A stretch of 64,000 nt of DNA from a virus. Below, one piece after another: positions 55,470 to 63,370 of the stretch. Both the position numbers and the translations under genes were made by a program. How positions within the stretch are numbered: position 1 is the first letter of the stretch; every line of letters starts with the position of its first letter. Under the pieces are notes generated by a model. It worked only from the letters and a program-made list of their open reading frames with translations. It made no database searches and had not been told where the DNA came from. The stretch lies in the IMG/VR virus record IMGVR_UViG_3300042114_000045, positions 1-64,000 of that record, one strand, 5' to 3'.

Positions 55470-55708
55470 ATAAGGTTAGCAGATCAGAGTATTATCTACG
55501 GTAAGGGTAGAGGAATGCCATCTAGGAGAGCCGTAGAGAACGATTAGCAGTTGGGAGTAGGAAGACCAGGGTAAGGCAGAGAAGAGCATCGTATGGTAGG
55601 TCAGAATAGCTAGAATAGCGATGATATACTCATTCAACAACATCTCAACCAAACACAGAAACCAACAGGTAACCTACACCAACATACACTAAAACAAAGG
55701 AACAAACA

Positions 55709-55918
55709 ATGGAATTAGTATCAAATGTAATTAACTTATACACATTAAGTGTACACCTAATAGGAACATTACTATGTATGATTTTAATATTCTTTGCAAA
55801 CAAAGAAAAAGGAACAGACATACCATTATGGGGTGCATTACTACTATGGATGTTTGGGTGGATGATAATACTATTCATTCTATATACTACCCTTGATGAA
55901 AAATTTAGGAGTAAGTAA
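55709..55918 (+). CDS. Early membrane protein, two segments
   Basis: 69 residues. Hydrophobic segments at about 8-30 and 40-60 (IGTLLCMILIFFA, WGALLLWMFGWMIILFIL). AAGGAACAAACA before the ATG. First gene of the second early block; may alter the host inner membrane or exclude other phages. Confidence 0.7.
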   Translation: MELVSNVINLYTLSVHLIGTLLCMILIFFANKEKGTDIPLWGALLLWMFGWMIILFILYTTLDEKFRSK

Positions 55919-55919
55919 T

Positions 55920-56042
55920 ATGGCTAAACTAACAGTAAAGCCATCTAAAATCAAAGTAAGACAAGTATGGTCATTCAATCCAGTGACTAGAACAGTACCA
56001 AGTAAAAAACTATATAAAAGAAGCAAACAAGTATGGGTATAG
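55920..56042 (+). CDS. Small basic protein (40 residues)
   Basis: MAKLTVKPSKIKVRQVWSF onward; NPVTRTVPSKK-Y-R is a motif I have seen in short basic proteins of many phages. One base after the previous stop, with GGAG in that gene's last codons as a site. Probably nucleic-acid- or enzyme-binding. Confidence 0.6.
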   Translation: MAKLTVKPSKIKVRQVWSFNPVTRTVPSKKLYKRSKQVWV

Positions 56043-56152
56043 TAGAAGTAATCGTAATAACCATAATAATCTTCTCTGTAATAGTAAGAGATAGTAAACT
56101 AGAAACAAGTATAACCAATTGGTTAGAGAAAAAAACTAAAAATAAAGGATAA
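56033..56152 (+). CDS. Small single-pass membrane peptide (39 residues)
   Basis: MGIVEVIVITIIIFSVIVRD onward: one membrane segment then a basic tail. Its start overlaps the end of the basic 40-residue gene by ten bases. No strong ribosome binding site, so translation may be coupled. Confidence 0.5.
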   Translation: MGIVEVIVITIIIFSVIVRDSKLETSITNWLEKKTKNKG

Positions 56153-56155
56153 ACA

Positions 56156-56431
56156 ATGTTACAAGCATTAGATAAAGCATTAACTGAAATAGAAACATCA
56201 TTAGCGAAAGTTGGAGTAGTACGAACAAGAAAAGGCGAAGCACCTTCTAGATTAGCTACAAATGTAGAGATAGCAAAAGCTAGAAATGTATCAAATATTG
56301 CTGGTATACCATACAGAGAAGCACTAGCCGTGACAATCAAAAGAGCAGACAGAATGGCATCAGCAACAGAAACCGTAGGTTCAGTTAGAAGAGCTGAAAG
56401 CTATTACCATTTACCAATAGAAGAGAAATAA
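56156..56431 (+). CDS. Early basic helical protein
   Basis: 91 residues, many Arg/Lys/Ala (RTRKGEAPSRLATNVEIAKARNVSN…). AAAGGATAAACA before the ATG. Compact helical and probably nucleic-acid-binding; not recognised. Confidence 0.65.
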   Translation: MLQALDKALTEIETSLAKVGVVRTRKGEAPSRLATNVEIAKARNVSNIAGIPYREALAVTIKRADRMASATETVGSVRRAESYYHLPIEEK

Positions 56432-56494
56432 GTCGCATTAGGCCTATCGTAAGATTATAAGCCCTAAGCTAACCACAAATAACAGGAGAAATTT

Positions 56495-56758
56495 ATGGCA
56501 AGAGAACAAGGAAGACTATCAAGAGTAGCAAATGCATTAGTGGATACACCAGTAGACATTGTAACAGACTTATTAGCAACTACGGGTAGTGTAACAAGAA
56601 TGGTTAGTATTGTAGCAGAAGAAGCACTAATTGGTTCACAGGGAGAACTATTAGATGCTAAGATAGCATATGCTAAGAAGCATTTTGATGTAGAGGCAAG
56701 CTTAGAAGAAATGAGCTTAACAATGGACCAAATCGAAAAACTATTAGGGAGAAAATAA
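56495..56758 (+). CDS. Early helical protein
   Basis: 87 residues, helical (GRLSRVANALVDTPVDIVTDLLATTGSV…). CAGGAGAAATTT precedes the ATG. The 63-base gap upstream has a TTAGGC/GCCCTAA-type hairpin. Unknown. Confidence 0.65.
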   Translation: MAREQGRLSRVANALVDTPVDIVTDLLATTGSVTRMVSIVAEEALIGSQGELLDAKIAYAKKHFDVEASLEEMSLTMDQIEKLLGRK

Positions 56759-56759
56759 T

Positions 56760-57365
56760 ATGCCAAAGAAAACAACAAACTCAGGAAAAGTAACAAAAAC
56801 AGTAGCTGTAAAAGCTAAAACTTCATTAGAGCAAGCAAGAGAAATAGTAGCTAGCAATAGAGTTGCAATTGGAAAACTAAAACAATTAGTTAACAACATT
56901 ACATCTACATTGGATTTAGATGAAGATAGAATGGCTAAGAGAATCGATGCCGCTATGAAATCAGAGTATGGTGCAGTAAATGGTATGATTAACTTAGTAG
57001 TGGCAATTAGTAATTGGCCAGTAGAAGCTGGAGATGGAGCAAATGTTGCACTTAATAGAAGAATACTTGAAGATAAATTCAATCTAGACTTACTATTAAT
57101 GGAAGATATTGGTTCGTTCAGAGGATATCATAGCTTTGCAACTGATACACTTGAAATCAAAGAGGGTAAAGAACCTGATTACCAAAACTACGCAGACTAT
57201 TGCAGAATCTTCTTAGAAGAACTTGGTGTAACTACTAACAGACCAACTATTGAACCAGTAGCTTGGAGAGGTAGAGAAGCCAAAGCAAGTAAAGATGCGA
57301 AAGATGAGCTAATCAAAATGGCAGATGCAATCGACAGATACAAGTTACAACTTGAAAACAAATAA
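56760..57365 (+). CDS. Early protein preceding the RNA polymerase
   Basis: 201 residues; basic, Lys-rich N-terminus (MPKKTTNSGKVTKTVAVKAK) then a helical body. GGGAGAAAATAAT lies before the ATG. Because it directly precedes the RNAP gene it could be a transcription cofactor, but no family is recognised. Confidence 0.65.
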   Translation: MPKKTTNSGKVTKTVAVKAKTSLEQAREIVASNRVAIGKLKQLVNNITSTLDLDEDRMAKRIDAAMKSEYGAVNGMINLVVAISNWPVEAGDGANVALNRRILEDKFNLDLLLMEDIGSFRGYHSFATDTLEIKEGKEPDYQNYADYCRIFLEELGVTTNRPTIEPVAWRGREAKASKDAKDELIKMADAIDRYKLQLENK

Positions 57366-57366
57366 T

Positions 57367-57391
57367 AATAGGCTAGTAAATCTAGCCTATT
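57367..57391 (+). terminator. Strong hairpin ahead of the RNA polymerase gene
   Basis: AATAGGCTAG-taaat-CTAGCCTATT, a 10-bp perfect stem between two genes, without U-run. Could be an RNA-processing site or attenuator controlling the RNAP message. Confidence 0.5.
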
Positions 57392-57412
57392 AAACTAACT
57401 AAAGGAAATAAA

Positions 57413-59266
57413 ATGATTAGAGAATATCTTAGTGAAAAACTAACAGCAGAGGTTAAAAGCCTATTGGACTTCGAATCAGAAACAACACAACATATGATAA
57501 AAGCAATGGAAAAAGGTGTACTATACGGTACAAACACTATAAGCTTACCTTACTTCAGTGAGATAAATCCAATACTAGTAAAAGATATAACATATATATT
57601 TACTAAACTTGGAATATCAACAGTAAGAGCTAATAGTAAATTTGCAGAGATGTCATTCAACACAGGATTACTTGACCAAACTAAACTACAAGAGTGGAGA
57701 AGAAGAGTAAAACTGGAAAAATTCACAATGAGATTAGATACTAAAGACTATGAAACAGATTTAGTTAAACGAAATGTGGTAATAACTACGGGAGGGTTAG
57801 ATAGACCAGGTATGATGGCAACAGCTAAGAATACATTCCAAATAGATGTACCTTATATGTTAAAATATAGAAGAGCTATTAAACAAAACCTTGTAAAGTC
57901 TATCAAAACTATGGTAGAGAAAAAGCAAATAACAACTGTGTTCTTCAAAGATGAAGCATCTTATCTTGAGATAGCAGAGCTATGTCTAGTAGAGTATGCA
58001 GATGGTAGTAAGATATACAACTCAGAGTACAATGTACAAGACCAAAGAGGTAGAGCTATTAAAGCTGTACTAAAACGAATTGGTAACTACATTAGTAGTA
58101 AAGACTTTAGAGCATTACTTAAAGTACCAAGAAGTGCAGGTGCAATAGCAGTTCATAAAGAGAACGATAATGCATTAAACGATATCTATTACTTCATAGC
58201 AGAGCTAACAGGTAATAAGTGTATTGGGTTAACAGAAGCTGATAAAATCAGAGCTGGTAAATTAGCATATACTAATAGAGTATTGCCAAGATTAGACCTT
58301 AAATCTACTGAAGGTAGAGATGAGTTACACGAGTTAATATGGCTAGAGAGAATCTACGATAAGCTAGATAGATTGAATAAAATAGGTGTAGTACTATGGG
58401 ATATACCATTAGAAATAGACCATTCAATGTCATTAGCACAAATAGTTGGTGCATTAACAAATGATAAAAGAGTACTTGAATCAACTTGTGTAATAGGAGA
58501 TAAATTATCAGACCCTTGGTTTATCAATGGGGTAAAGAGAATTACCGCTAAAACAGTTGGTACACCAGTATTCTACGGTTCATCTAAATCAGCAGTAGCC
58601 TTAGTGAAAGGTAAGAAATTACTTAGAACACAAAACCTACCAGAGACAGCTACGGAAAAAGAGATAGAAGAAGCAAAAAGGCTAGACAAGCTAGAACTAG
58701 CATTGTTGAAGAAAGAATTTGCAACAGGTAGATTCTCTATCCTTAAACAGTTCAAAGACTTACTAATCCAAAACTACGGTATTCATACACCAGTAGTACA
58801 TATTGATTTAGGTATAACAAACTTTGAGATACACACTAACAAATGGAAACCAGCAGGTACAACATTAGTATGTACAGAAGTATTTGATGGTAAGAAATGG
58901 GTTAGAGTATTTACACATAAAGTAAACTACATACCTGATTACGATAAAATGAAAACATTTTGGGCTACTTGTCTAGTACATCATCTAGACTCAGACTTAA
59001 TGGAACATAACCTAGTACACAATTCACAATATTGGGCACTAGATATACACGATGCGATTCTATGCTTACCAGGTCAAGCTAGAATATTCAGAGAATCAGC
59101 ATCAAGAAGACTTAAATACTATAACACAAATAGAAAACTAATACTTAATAGTTATATGATATCTATTGGTGCAATAACGGATAAGGCTTATAATCAATTG
59201 CTAAAACTATTAGCAAGTGTTGTTGAAGCTGAAGACTTAGAATTCAGTAGAAACTGTATGAAATAA
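57413..59266 (+). CDS. Single-subunit RNA polymerase (early/middle, N4 RNAPII-like)
   Basis: 617 residues. Motifs: DQRGR (210-214, DxxGR), motif A EIDHSMS with D336, motif B R376, K380, Y388 followed by GSS (exact +4/+12 spacing), motif C IHDAI with H546 D547. N4 RNAPII is made of two chains (gp15 and gp16), whereas here all motifs are in one chain. It lacks the T7 N-terminal promoter-recognition domain, and motif A to B is only 44 residues against 94 in T7, so the fingers are shortened. It would transcribe a middle class of genes. AAGGAAATAAA before the ATG. Confidence 0.88.
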   Translation: MIREYLSEKLTAEVKSLLDFESETTQHMIKAMEKGVLYGTNTISLPYFSEINPILVKDITYIFTKLGISTVRANSKFAEMSFNTGLLDQTKLQEWRRRVKLEKFTMRLDTKDYETDLVKRNVVITTGGLDRPGMMATAKNTFQIDVPYMLKYRRAIKQNLVKSIKTMVEKKQITTVFFKDEASYLEIAELCLVEYADGSKIYNSEYNVQDQRGRAIKAVLKRIGNYISSKDFRALLKVPRSAGAIAVHKENDNALNDIYYFIAELTGNKCIGLTEADKIRAGKLAYTNRVLPRLDLKSTEGRDELHELIWLERIYDKLDRLNKIGVVLWDIPLEIDHSMSLAQIVGALTNDKRVLESTCVIGDKLSDPWFINGVKRITAKTVGTPVFYGSSKSAVALVKGKKLLRTQNLPETATEKEIEEAKRLDKLELALLKKEFATGRFSILKQFKDLLIQNYGIHTPVVHIDLGITNFEIHTNKWKPAGTTLVCTEVFDGKKWVRVFTHKVNYIPDYDKMKTFWATCLVHHLDSDLMEHNLVHNSQYWALDIHDAILCLPGQARIFRESASRRLKYYNTNRKLILNSYMISIGAITDKAYNQLLKLLASVVEAEDLEFSRNCMK

Positions 59267-59267
59267 C

Positions 59268-59290
59268 GGAGAGGTATAAAAGCCTCTCTA
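59268..59290 (+). terminator. Hairpin after the RNA polymerase gene
   Basis: GGAGAGG…CCTCTC stem (about 6 bp) with a loop of about 8 bases directly after the stop codon, no U-run. Possible processing or stabilising hairpin. Confidence 0.35.
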
Positions 59291-59310
59291 ACTTAACTAA
59301 AGGATAGCAG

Positions 59311-59619
59311 ATGGCTAACAGATACACAGCAACAGTCAGTACGGAGTACAGAGATACTCATACCAGCTCACCTAGAGTATGCATTAATAATGTAATGAAT
59401 CTTGAGACAGGAGAAGTATTCAGAGACGGACATACTTGGATACCATTAACAGATGAAATCAGAGGTATGGTACGAAGTAACCTAGAGTTTGCTAGAATAA
59501 CATTTATAGCAGATGTAAGAGAGTATAAAACTAGAGGACCAATTAAGGAATCATTATTCAATGTAAATGGGTTAACTAAAATAGGTAACTCAGTTAGAAA
59601 ACCAAGAAGAGCGAAGTAA
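59311..59619 (+). CDS. Small OB-fold-like protein
   Basis: 102 residues. HTWIPL-T…LEFARITFIADVREYKTRGP…NVNGLTKI resembles the DHVWV…V.F.A.V..Y pattern of the 136-residue minus-strand protein. Basic C-terminus. AAAGGATAGCAG before the ATG. Probably nucleic-acid-binding. Confidence 0.55.
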   Translation: MANRYTATVSTEYRDTHTSSPRVCINNVMNLETGEVFRDGHTWIPLTDEIRGMVRSNLEFARITFIADVREYKTRGPIKESLFNVNGLTKIGNSVRKPRRAK

Positions 59620-59662
59620 TGGCTATACCGTAATGGTATGGCTAACTCTTTTTTTTTTTTTT
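59620..59662 (+). terminator. Intrinsic terminator
   Basis: 10-bp stem (TGGCTATACC/GGTATGGCTA, two G-U pairs), 5-base loop, then a run of 14 T. Ends the RNA polymerase/OB transcript. Confidence 0.9.
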
Positions 59663-59668
59663 CTATCC

Positions 59669-59715
59669 TTTTTTTAAAGGAAATATGATATATATTTTTT
59701 AAAGGAAATACGATA
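59669..59715 (+). repeat. Duplicated ribosome-binding-site unit
   Basis: TTTTTTAAAGGAAATAYGATA occurs twice, 25 bases apart. The first copy has ATG (tiny frame MIYIF, which stops inside the next site), the second ACG. May be a relic leader or attenuator peptide. Confidence 0.5.
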
Positions 59716-59783
59716 AAACTGTTGTATTGTTCTACTTAACTGTTTGGATAATACTGAAATTTAAACTACTAAAGGAGTTAGAA

Positions 59784-60026
59784 ATGATACAAATTATAAT
59801 AAATGGAGAAACAACACCTATCGGTAAACCATTACCTGAAAAAATAGAAGCATTAACTGTTGTTAATATAGTTAATCATCTTCAACCACCGATTATAGTA
59901 CCAGCTGAACAAGCTATACTGATTGATAAATGGTTAAAAGAGATGATAGGAAAATGTGTATGTGAGTATGCGATGTACAACGGAACCTTTGTAACATTAG
60001 AAGAAATTAGGGAAACTATTAAGTAG
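59784..60026 (+). CDS. Early protein of 80 residues
   Basis: MIQIIINGETTPIGKPLPEK onward, mixed fold, with a CVCEY segment. AAAGGAGTTAGAA precedes the ATG and is preferred to the frame start 57 bases earlier. Unknown. Confidence 0.65.
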   Translation: MIQIIINGETTPIGKPLPEKIEALTVVNIVNHLQPPIIVPAEQAILIDKWLKEMIGKCVCEYAMYNGTFVTLEEIRETIK

Positions 60027-60110
60027 TAATAGTAGTAAACTGTACATACACTACTCTTTTTAAAAATACCTAATTTTTACATACGTCAGTATACACCAAA
60101 ATGAGGTAAT

Positions 60111-60473
60111 ATGGAAATAGTGATAGTTCTTTTTTTCGTTGGTTGTGCCATTGCATTATACAATGAAAGTACTAAGTATAGCAAAGAAAAACCTGCACCC
60201 AAATTCGATAAAGGACTATATAGAATTGCTAGTATAGATTATAAGATGTATATTATGTCACCAGAATGGTACGCAAAAAAGATACAAAGATTAGTACTAG
60301 ACAACTATACCTGTCAACGATGTGGAAGTAAAGAATTCTTAGAGGTTCATCATAAAACCTACGAGAATTTAGGTAAAGAACAAATGGAAGATTTAGCTAC
60401 GGTGTGTAGAACTTGTCATCAAGCAATACACGATAAGTATGGAAGGAAAGGGAATTACTTTCCACTAAACTAA
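60111..60473 (+). CDS. HNH endonuclease with N-terminal membrane segment
   Basis: 120 residues. Residues 1-17 (MEIVIVLFFVGCAIALY) are a membrane segment or signal anchor. The nuclease part is CQRCG (about 68-72), LEVHHKTYENLG (79-90), CRTCHQAIHDKYG (102-114): HNH with two zinc-knuckle CxxC pairs. Free-standing HNH proteins are often homing or packaging nucleases, but an anchored one is unusual and could act at the membrane on incoming or host DNA. TGAGGTAAT before the ATG. Confidence 0.85.
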   Translation: MEIVIVLFFVGCAIALYNESTKYSKEKPAPKFDKGLYRIASIDYKMYIMSPEWYAKKIQRLVLDNYTCQRCGSKEFLEVHHKTYENLGKEQMEDLATVCRTCHQAIHDKYGRKGNYFPLN

Positions 60474-60493
60474 AATAAAAGGAAAAACAAAAC

Positions 60494-60748
60494 ATGAGAA
60501 AAGTATTATTAACAATAGCGGTATTAGCTACGATGGCTCAAGCTGGATGGATTACATCAGTGCAATCATACAATGATCCAGAGGTAAAAACAAAAAAGAA
60601 CTCTTTAGATACTTATGGTCAAAACCCAAGAATGTATCAATTCGATACTGATTTTATGCATTGTGTTATTGTGTACACAGAACAAGACTTAGGAGAAAAA
60701 AACGCTAAATCAACTGCTCCAGTTATGCAATGTATTACTAAAAAATAA
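60494..60748 (+). CDS. Small exported protein
   Basis: 84 residues with a classic Sec signal peptide (MRKVLLTIAVLATMAQA, cut after about residue 17) and a mature part with two Cys (residues about 55 and 80) that could form a disulfide. AAAGGAAAAAC before the ATG. A periplasmic early protein may block other phages or alter the envelope. Confidence 0.7.
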   Translation: MRKVLLTIAVLATMAQAGWITSVQSYNDPEVKTKKNSLDTYGQNPRMYQFDTDFMHCVIVYTEQDLGEKNAKSTAPVMQCITKK

Positions 60749-60757
60749 GGAAAAATA

Positions 60758-61753
60758 ATGACATCATTTAGTGAAATAAGAAGTAGATGTAGTGATTTTG
60801 ATCAGCTAAACGACTATATGAGAGAGCTAGATTTACTAGATTACTTTTCAGCAGAAGACTTATTTACACACTTTGTTTATACAGGTATTACTGAACCTGA
60901 TGCATCATGCAGAACTATGTTATCTGATATATATTATAGTTTACCAGATGATGCTGAAGAACAATATCTAATACAAGGTTATCAATCTGCTATAAATAAA
61001 TTTAGAACTTTCGATGCAATGTGGGATACAATACTTGGATTAGATTTAAGTAATTTTGACTATGATGGTATTTCATATATATCAATATACTTTGAATTTG
61101 CAAATAGTGTAAAACTTGAAGCACCATTCCCTGATATGAAACGTCTATTTTTAGAGCATATTAAAAAAGAGTATGGTATTGAATTAGAAGAGGAGAACAA
61201 TGTGATTAACAGTCAAACAGGAAGATACGAAGTAGGTACACCAAAATTAGCTAGCGGTGGAATAATAGTAAATAACAACGGGAGAAAAACGATGAAACAA
61301 ACGATTATGGGATTAGGGGAACAAAATAAAGACAACGCACTTGCAGTAGCAAGAGTAACTGCTGGTAAAGCACTAAACAAAAAGTTAGTAAAACTTATTA
61401 AACCAAAACTACCATTTCCTATTAACGGTCTTGCAGACTCTGGATTTGCTCCAGTTATTATTGCTAACGCAGTTGCATTTGCAATTAAACAATACACAAC
61501 AAATGAAAGAGCAAACACTATAGCCGACTTAATGCTAGAAGCAGCAGCGTTTCAATTAGCAGGTTCATTCAATCTTGATGATATGCTTGAAGATTTGATT
61601 GATGGTATTGCATTACCAGGTGCTGTAGCTACGGTAGATTTGAATGCTATGTCTGTTACCGACTTAAAAACATTAGCTAAAACTAACAATATTGATATTG
61701 CTGGTTTAACTTCTAAAGCAGAAATTAGAGACGCTGTTAAAGCAGCTATCTAG
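60758..61753 (+). CDS. Early protein with C-terminal HeH/SAP-like domain
   Basis: 331 residues. The N-terminal half is acidic and helical (unrecognised). The centre has a Lys/Ala-rich helical part (KALNKKLVKLIKPKLPF…) and a long hydrophobic helix (SGFAPVIIANAVAFAIKQY). The final 35 residues (MSVTDLKTLAKTNNIDIAGLTSKAEIRDAVK) are a helix-extended-loop-helix domain as in LEM/SAP/Rho-N folds. Could be nucleic-acid-binding. AAGGAAAAATA before the ATG. Confidence 0.65.
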   Translation: MTSFSEIRSRCSDFDQLNDYMRELDLLDYFSAEDLFTHFVYTGITEPDASCRTMLSDIYYSLPDDAEEQYLIQGYQSAINKFRTFDAMWDTILGLDLSNFDYDGISYISIYFEFANSVKLEAPFPDMKRLFLEHIKKEYGIELEEENNVINSQTGRYEVGTPKLASGGIIVNNNGRKTMKQTIMGLGEQNKDNALAVARVTAGKALNKKLVKLIKPKLPFPINGLADSGFAPVIIANAVAFAIKQYTTNERANTIADLMLEAAAFQLAGSFNLDDMLEDLIDGIALPGAVATVDLNAMSVTDLKTLAKTNNIDIAGLTSKAEIRDAVKAAI

Positions 61754-61815
61754 TACAAACGAATAGGTGAACAATAGTTCAACAAAATAATCATGATGAA
61801 GATAAGGATTGTAAA

Positions 61816-62037
61816 ATGATAACAATGAACAGAATTAGCACAGCTAAAAAATCAAAGAATGGTACACCAGTTACCTCAAGACTTGGACAAACTACTTACA
61901 CTAAAACTGTAGTAGGTGGAAATGGTATGTACGTATTTGTATACGGAGAAGGTAAAAAGAAAAAATCTGAAACTAGACATATGTCTGAGTCTCAAGCTAA
62001 TACTTATAAAGCACAACTAGAAAAAGCAGGGTACTAG
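61816..62037 (+). CDS. Small basic early protein
   Basis: 73 residues, strongly basic (MITMNRISTAKKSKNGTPVT… GEGKKKKSETRHM). AAGGATTGTAAA precedes the ATG; a second ATG 9 bases later is possible. Probably nucleic-acid-binding. Confidence 0.6.
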   Translation: MITMNRISTAKKSKNGTPVTSRLGQTTYTKTVVGGNGMYVFVYGEGKKKKSETRHMSESQANTYKAQLEKAGY

Positions 62038-62039
62038 TC

Positions 62040-62600
62040 ATGGATATTATACTAGCATTTATTGCAGGTGCAGTGTGGTATGAGTTACTATTCCTGGTAG
62101 TTCTAGGGATAGTGTTTATAGTATCAATAGCTGAAGAAAGTTCTTTCTGGTTAATTGTAGTAACGGCTCTGTACCTACTGATATTTGGACATCCACTTGA
62201 ACTGCTAGAACAATACTGGTATTATGTACCTATGTATATCGTATTAGGATTACTATGGTCTGTGTTTAAACATTCTGTTGTAGCAAAAGAGATAACAGTA
62301 AGTGCGTTTAAAAGATTCTATACAGATAAAATTATACCAGAAGAAGGTACACATCAGTATAACAAAAACAAAGAATATCTTAGTAGGGAAATTAAGGATA
62401 AGCTTGAGTATAGATCAAGTGTTGATGCAAAACTATATTGGGTACTATTATTCCCAATATCTGTAACAGGTTACTTATTTGGAGATATGCTTAAAAATAT
62501 TATCAACAAACTAGGCGTAGTTTATACCAGTATTACTAATAAGATTATTCAATCTCAATTTGATACGATATATCCAACGAAACAAAAAACAACAGTTTAA
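62040..62600 (+). CDS. Early multi-pass membrane protein
   Basis: 186 residues. Membrane segments at about 3-30, 36-55 and 62-76, then a charged helical part and a further hydrophobic segment near 130-150 (VLLFPISVTGYLFGDM). It starts two bases after the previous stop, with a weak site. It may change the host envelope; not recognised. Confidence 0.7.
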   Translation: MDIILAFIAGAVWYELLFLVVLGIVFIVSIAEESSFWLIVVTALYLLIFGHPLELLEQYWYYVPMYIVLGLLWSVFKHSVVAKEITVSAFKRFYTDKIIPEEGTHQYNKNKEYLSREIKDKLEYRSSVDAKLYWVLLFPISVTGYLFGDMLKNIINKLGVVYTSITNKIIQSQFDTIYPTKQKTTV

Positions 62601-62630
62601 AAACTACGGTTGTGGTATGCATACTCCTAC

Positions 62631-62692
62631 TGATTAACTAGACTTGAAGATAAGTCTGACCGGTACCGATCCTATTAAGTTAGGTTTAATCA
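62631..62692 (+). ncRNA. Cloverleaf-like element without tRNA loops
   Basis: Perfect 7-bp closing stem TGATTAA/TTAATCA holding a 6-bp hairpin AGACTT-gaagat-AAGTCT, a GGTACC palindrome and a 4-bp hairpin CCTA-ttaagt-TAGG. It has no D- or T-loop consensus. Possibly a relic or a structured RNA; folded by eye. Confidence 0.4.
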
Positions 62693-62728
62693 ATGGCTCC
62701 TCAGCATTCTCTGAGGACTAGTATATGA

Positions 62729-62809
62729 TACTGCTATACAACCTCTGGAAGCGGAGGATCTTGGAGAGACTGGGATACTGGTTGATGTTCGATTCGTCGT
62801 ATAGTAGTA
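62729..62809 (+). ncRNA. tRNA-like element B, extended acceptor, no CCA
   Basis: Canonical T-arm (TGATG/CGTCG with loop TTCGATT) and a D-like arm CCTC/GAGG with loop TGGAAGCG. The closing stem runs ten bp (with one G-U) instead of seven, and no CCA follows. The anticodon-arm region folds as a 7-bp wobble-rich stem with a 5-base loop AGAGA; with the standard register the loop lacks U33. Confidence 0.5.
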
Positions 62810-62890
62810 CAATGTACTATCTTTAACTGCTCTGGAATTGATCACTGGAGTGTCATGGAGACTTATGAACGTTAAATACGTCATTGTTTA

Positions 62891-62918
62891 TATACCGATG
62901 AAAGCTAAATCGGTATAT
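62891..62918 (+). other. Perfect 10-bp hairpin between tRNA-like elements
   Basis: ATATACCGAT/ATCGGTATAT with a 9-base loop, followed by CTTTTATG. Might be a weak terminator or a processing hairpin for the tRNA-like array. Confidence 0.45.
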
Positions 62919-62924
62919 CTTTTA

Positions 62925-62994
62925 TGTACATTTAGCTCAGTTGGTAGAGCGTCTCGCGAGGTGTCGTTGGTTCGAGTCCAACAATGTACAACCA
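62925..62994 (+). tRNA. tRNA-like element D lacking the anticodon loop
   Basis: Perfect 7-bp acceptor TGTACAT/ATGTACA (8 bp with T-A), D-arm GCTC/GAGC with loop AGTTGGTA, T-arm GTTGG/CCAAC with loop TTCGAGT, discriminator A and encoded CCA. Between D- and T-arm there are only 15 bases (62,951-62,965) against about 23. TCTCG and CGAGG abut as if the 7-base anticodon loop had been removed. It cannot decode in the usual way. Confidence 0.65.
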
Positions 62995-63239
62995 ACATAG
63001 GTTTATATATGCAAAGTCCCGTATGAGCTCTGGCAAAAGTATGAGTAGCTTATGATACTTCGGGTTCGCTGTAAATTCTAGATCGTCTAAAGAAACACAG
63101 TAGCATCCGTACGCTCTGGATGTGAAGCAGTGCTACAGTGCTTAATCTGTAGAAGACATCTCTATATTTTGTAATTGAATAGATGAATAGGTGTGATGGT
63201 AACGAGCACCTGTAAAATAAATATCGTGCCACCTTATAT

Positions 63240-63363
63240 ATGATGGTCTGGCGAAATTGGGAAACGCTTGGGTATAGATACTCATTCTGTAGGTTCGACT
63301 CCTACTAGGAATTAATTACTCCGAATATGGTAAGTTTTCAGGTTCAACTCCTGAGTCCATCAT
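63240..63363 (+). tRNA. tRNA-like element G, class II type with long insert
   Basis: Acceptor ATGATGGtC/GtCCATCAT (one mismatch) and D-arm GCG/CGC with loop AAATTGGGAAA are like tRNA-Leu. The T-arm TCAGG/CCTGA with loop TTCAACT is normal. The anticodon arm TGGGTA-TAGA-TACTCA has a 4-base loop. The variable region is about 53 bases and contains another complete T-arm (GTAGG/CCTAC, loop TTCGACT, 63,289-63,305). No CCA. Confidence 0.55.
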
Positions 63364-63370
63364 CATTTTT

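Larger units (their letters stand above)
55230..55708 (+). other. Non-coding leader-like stretch before the second early block
   Basis: About 480 bp without a convincing gene and less AT-rich than its surroundings. It contains the second copy of the early box, a tandem 21-base repeat (55,422-55,442 and 55,449-55,469, 19 of 21 identical), a doubled GAATAGC near 55,606 and an inverted CATCG/CGATG pair. A frame of 124 codons crosses it but runs through the terminator and is probably not a gene. It may be a structured RNA or a promoter-rich control region. Confidence 0.5.

Noticed and set aside
55173-55547. A 124-codon frame on the plus strand
   Set aside because: It runs through a strong intrinsic terminator (polyphenylalanine from the T-run) and has no ribosome binding site; probably not translated.
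62720-62732. 5-bp/3-base hairpins (also 63,493-63,505) as N4 vRNAP promoters
   Set aside because: The shape is right, but the loop centre is not a purine in both, no shared flanking sequence is seen, and no such hairpins lie before the early genes.
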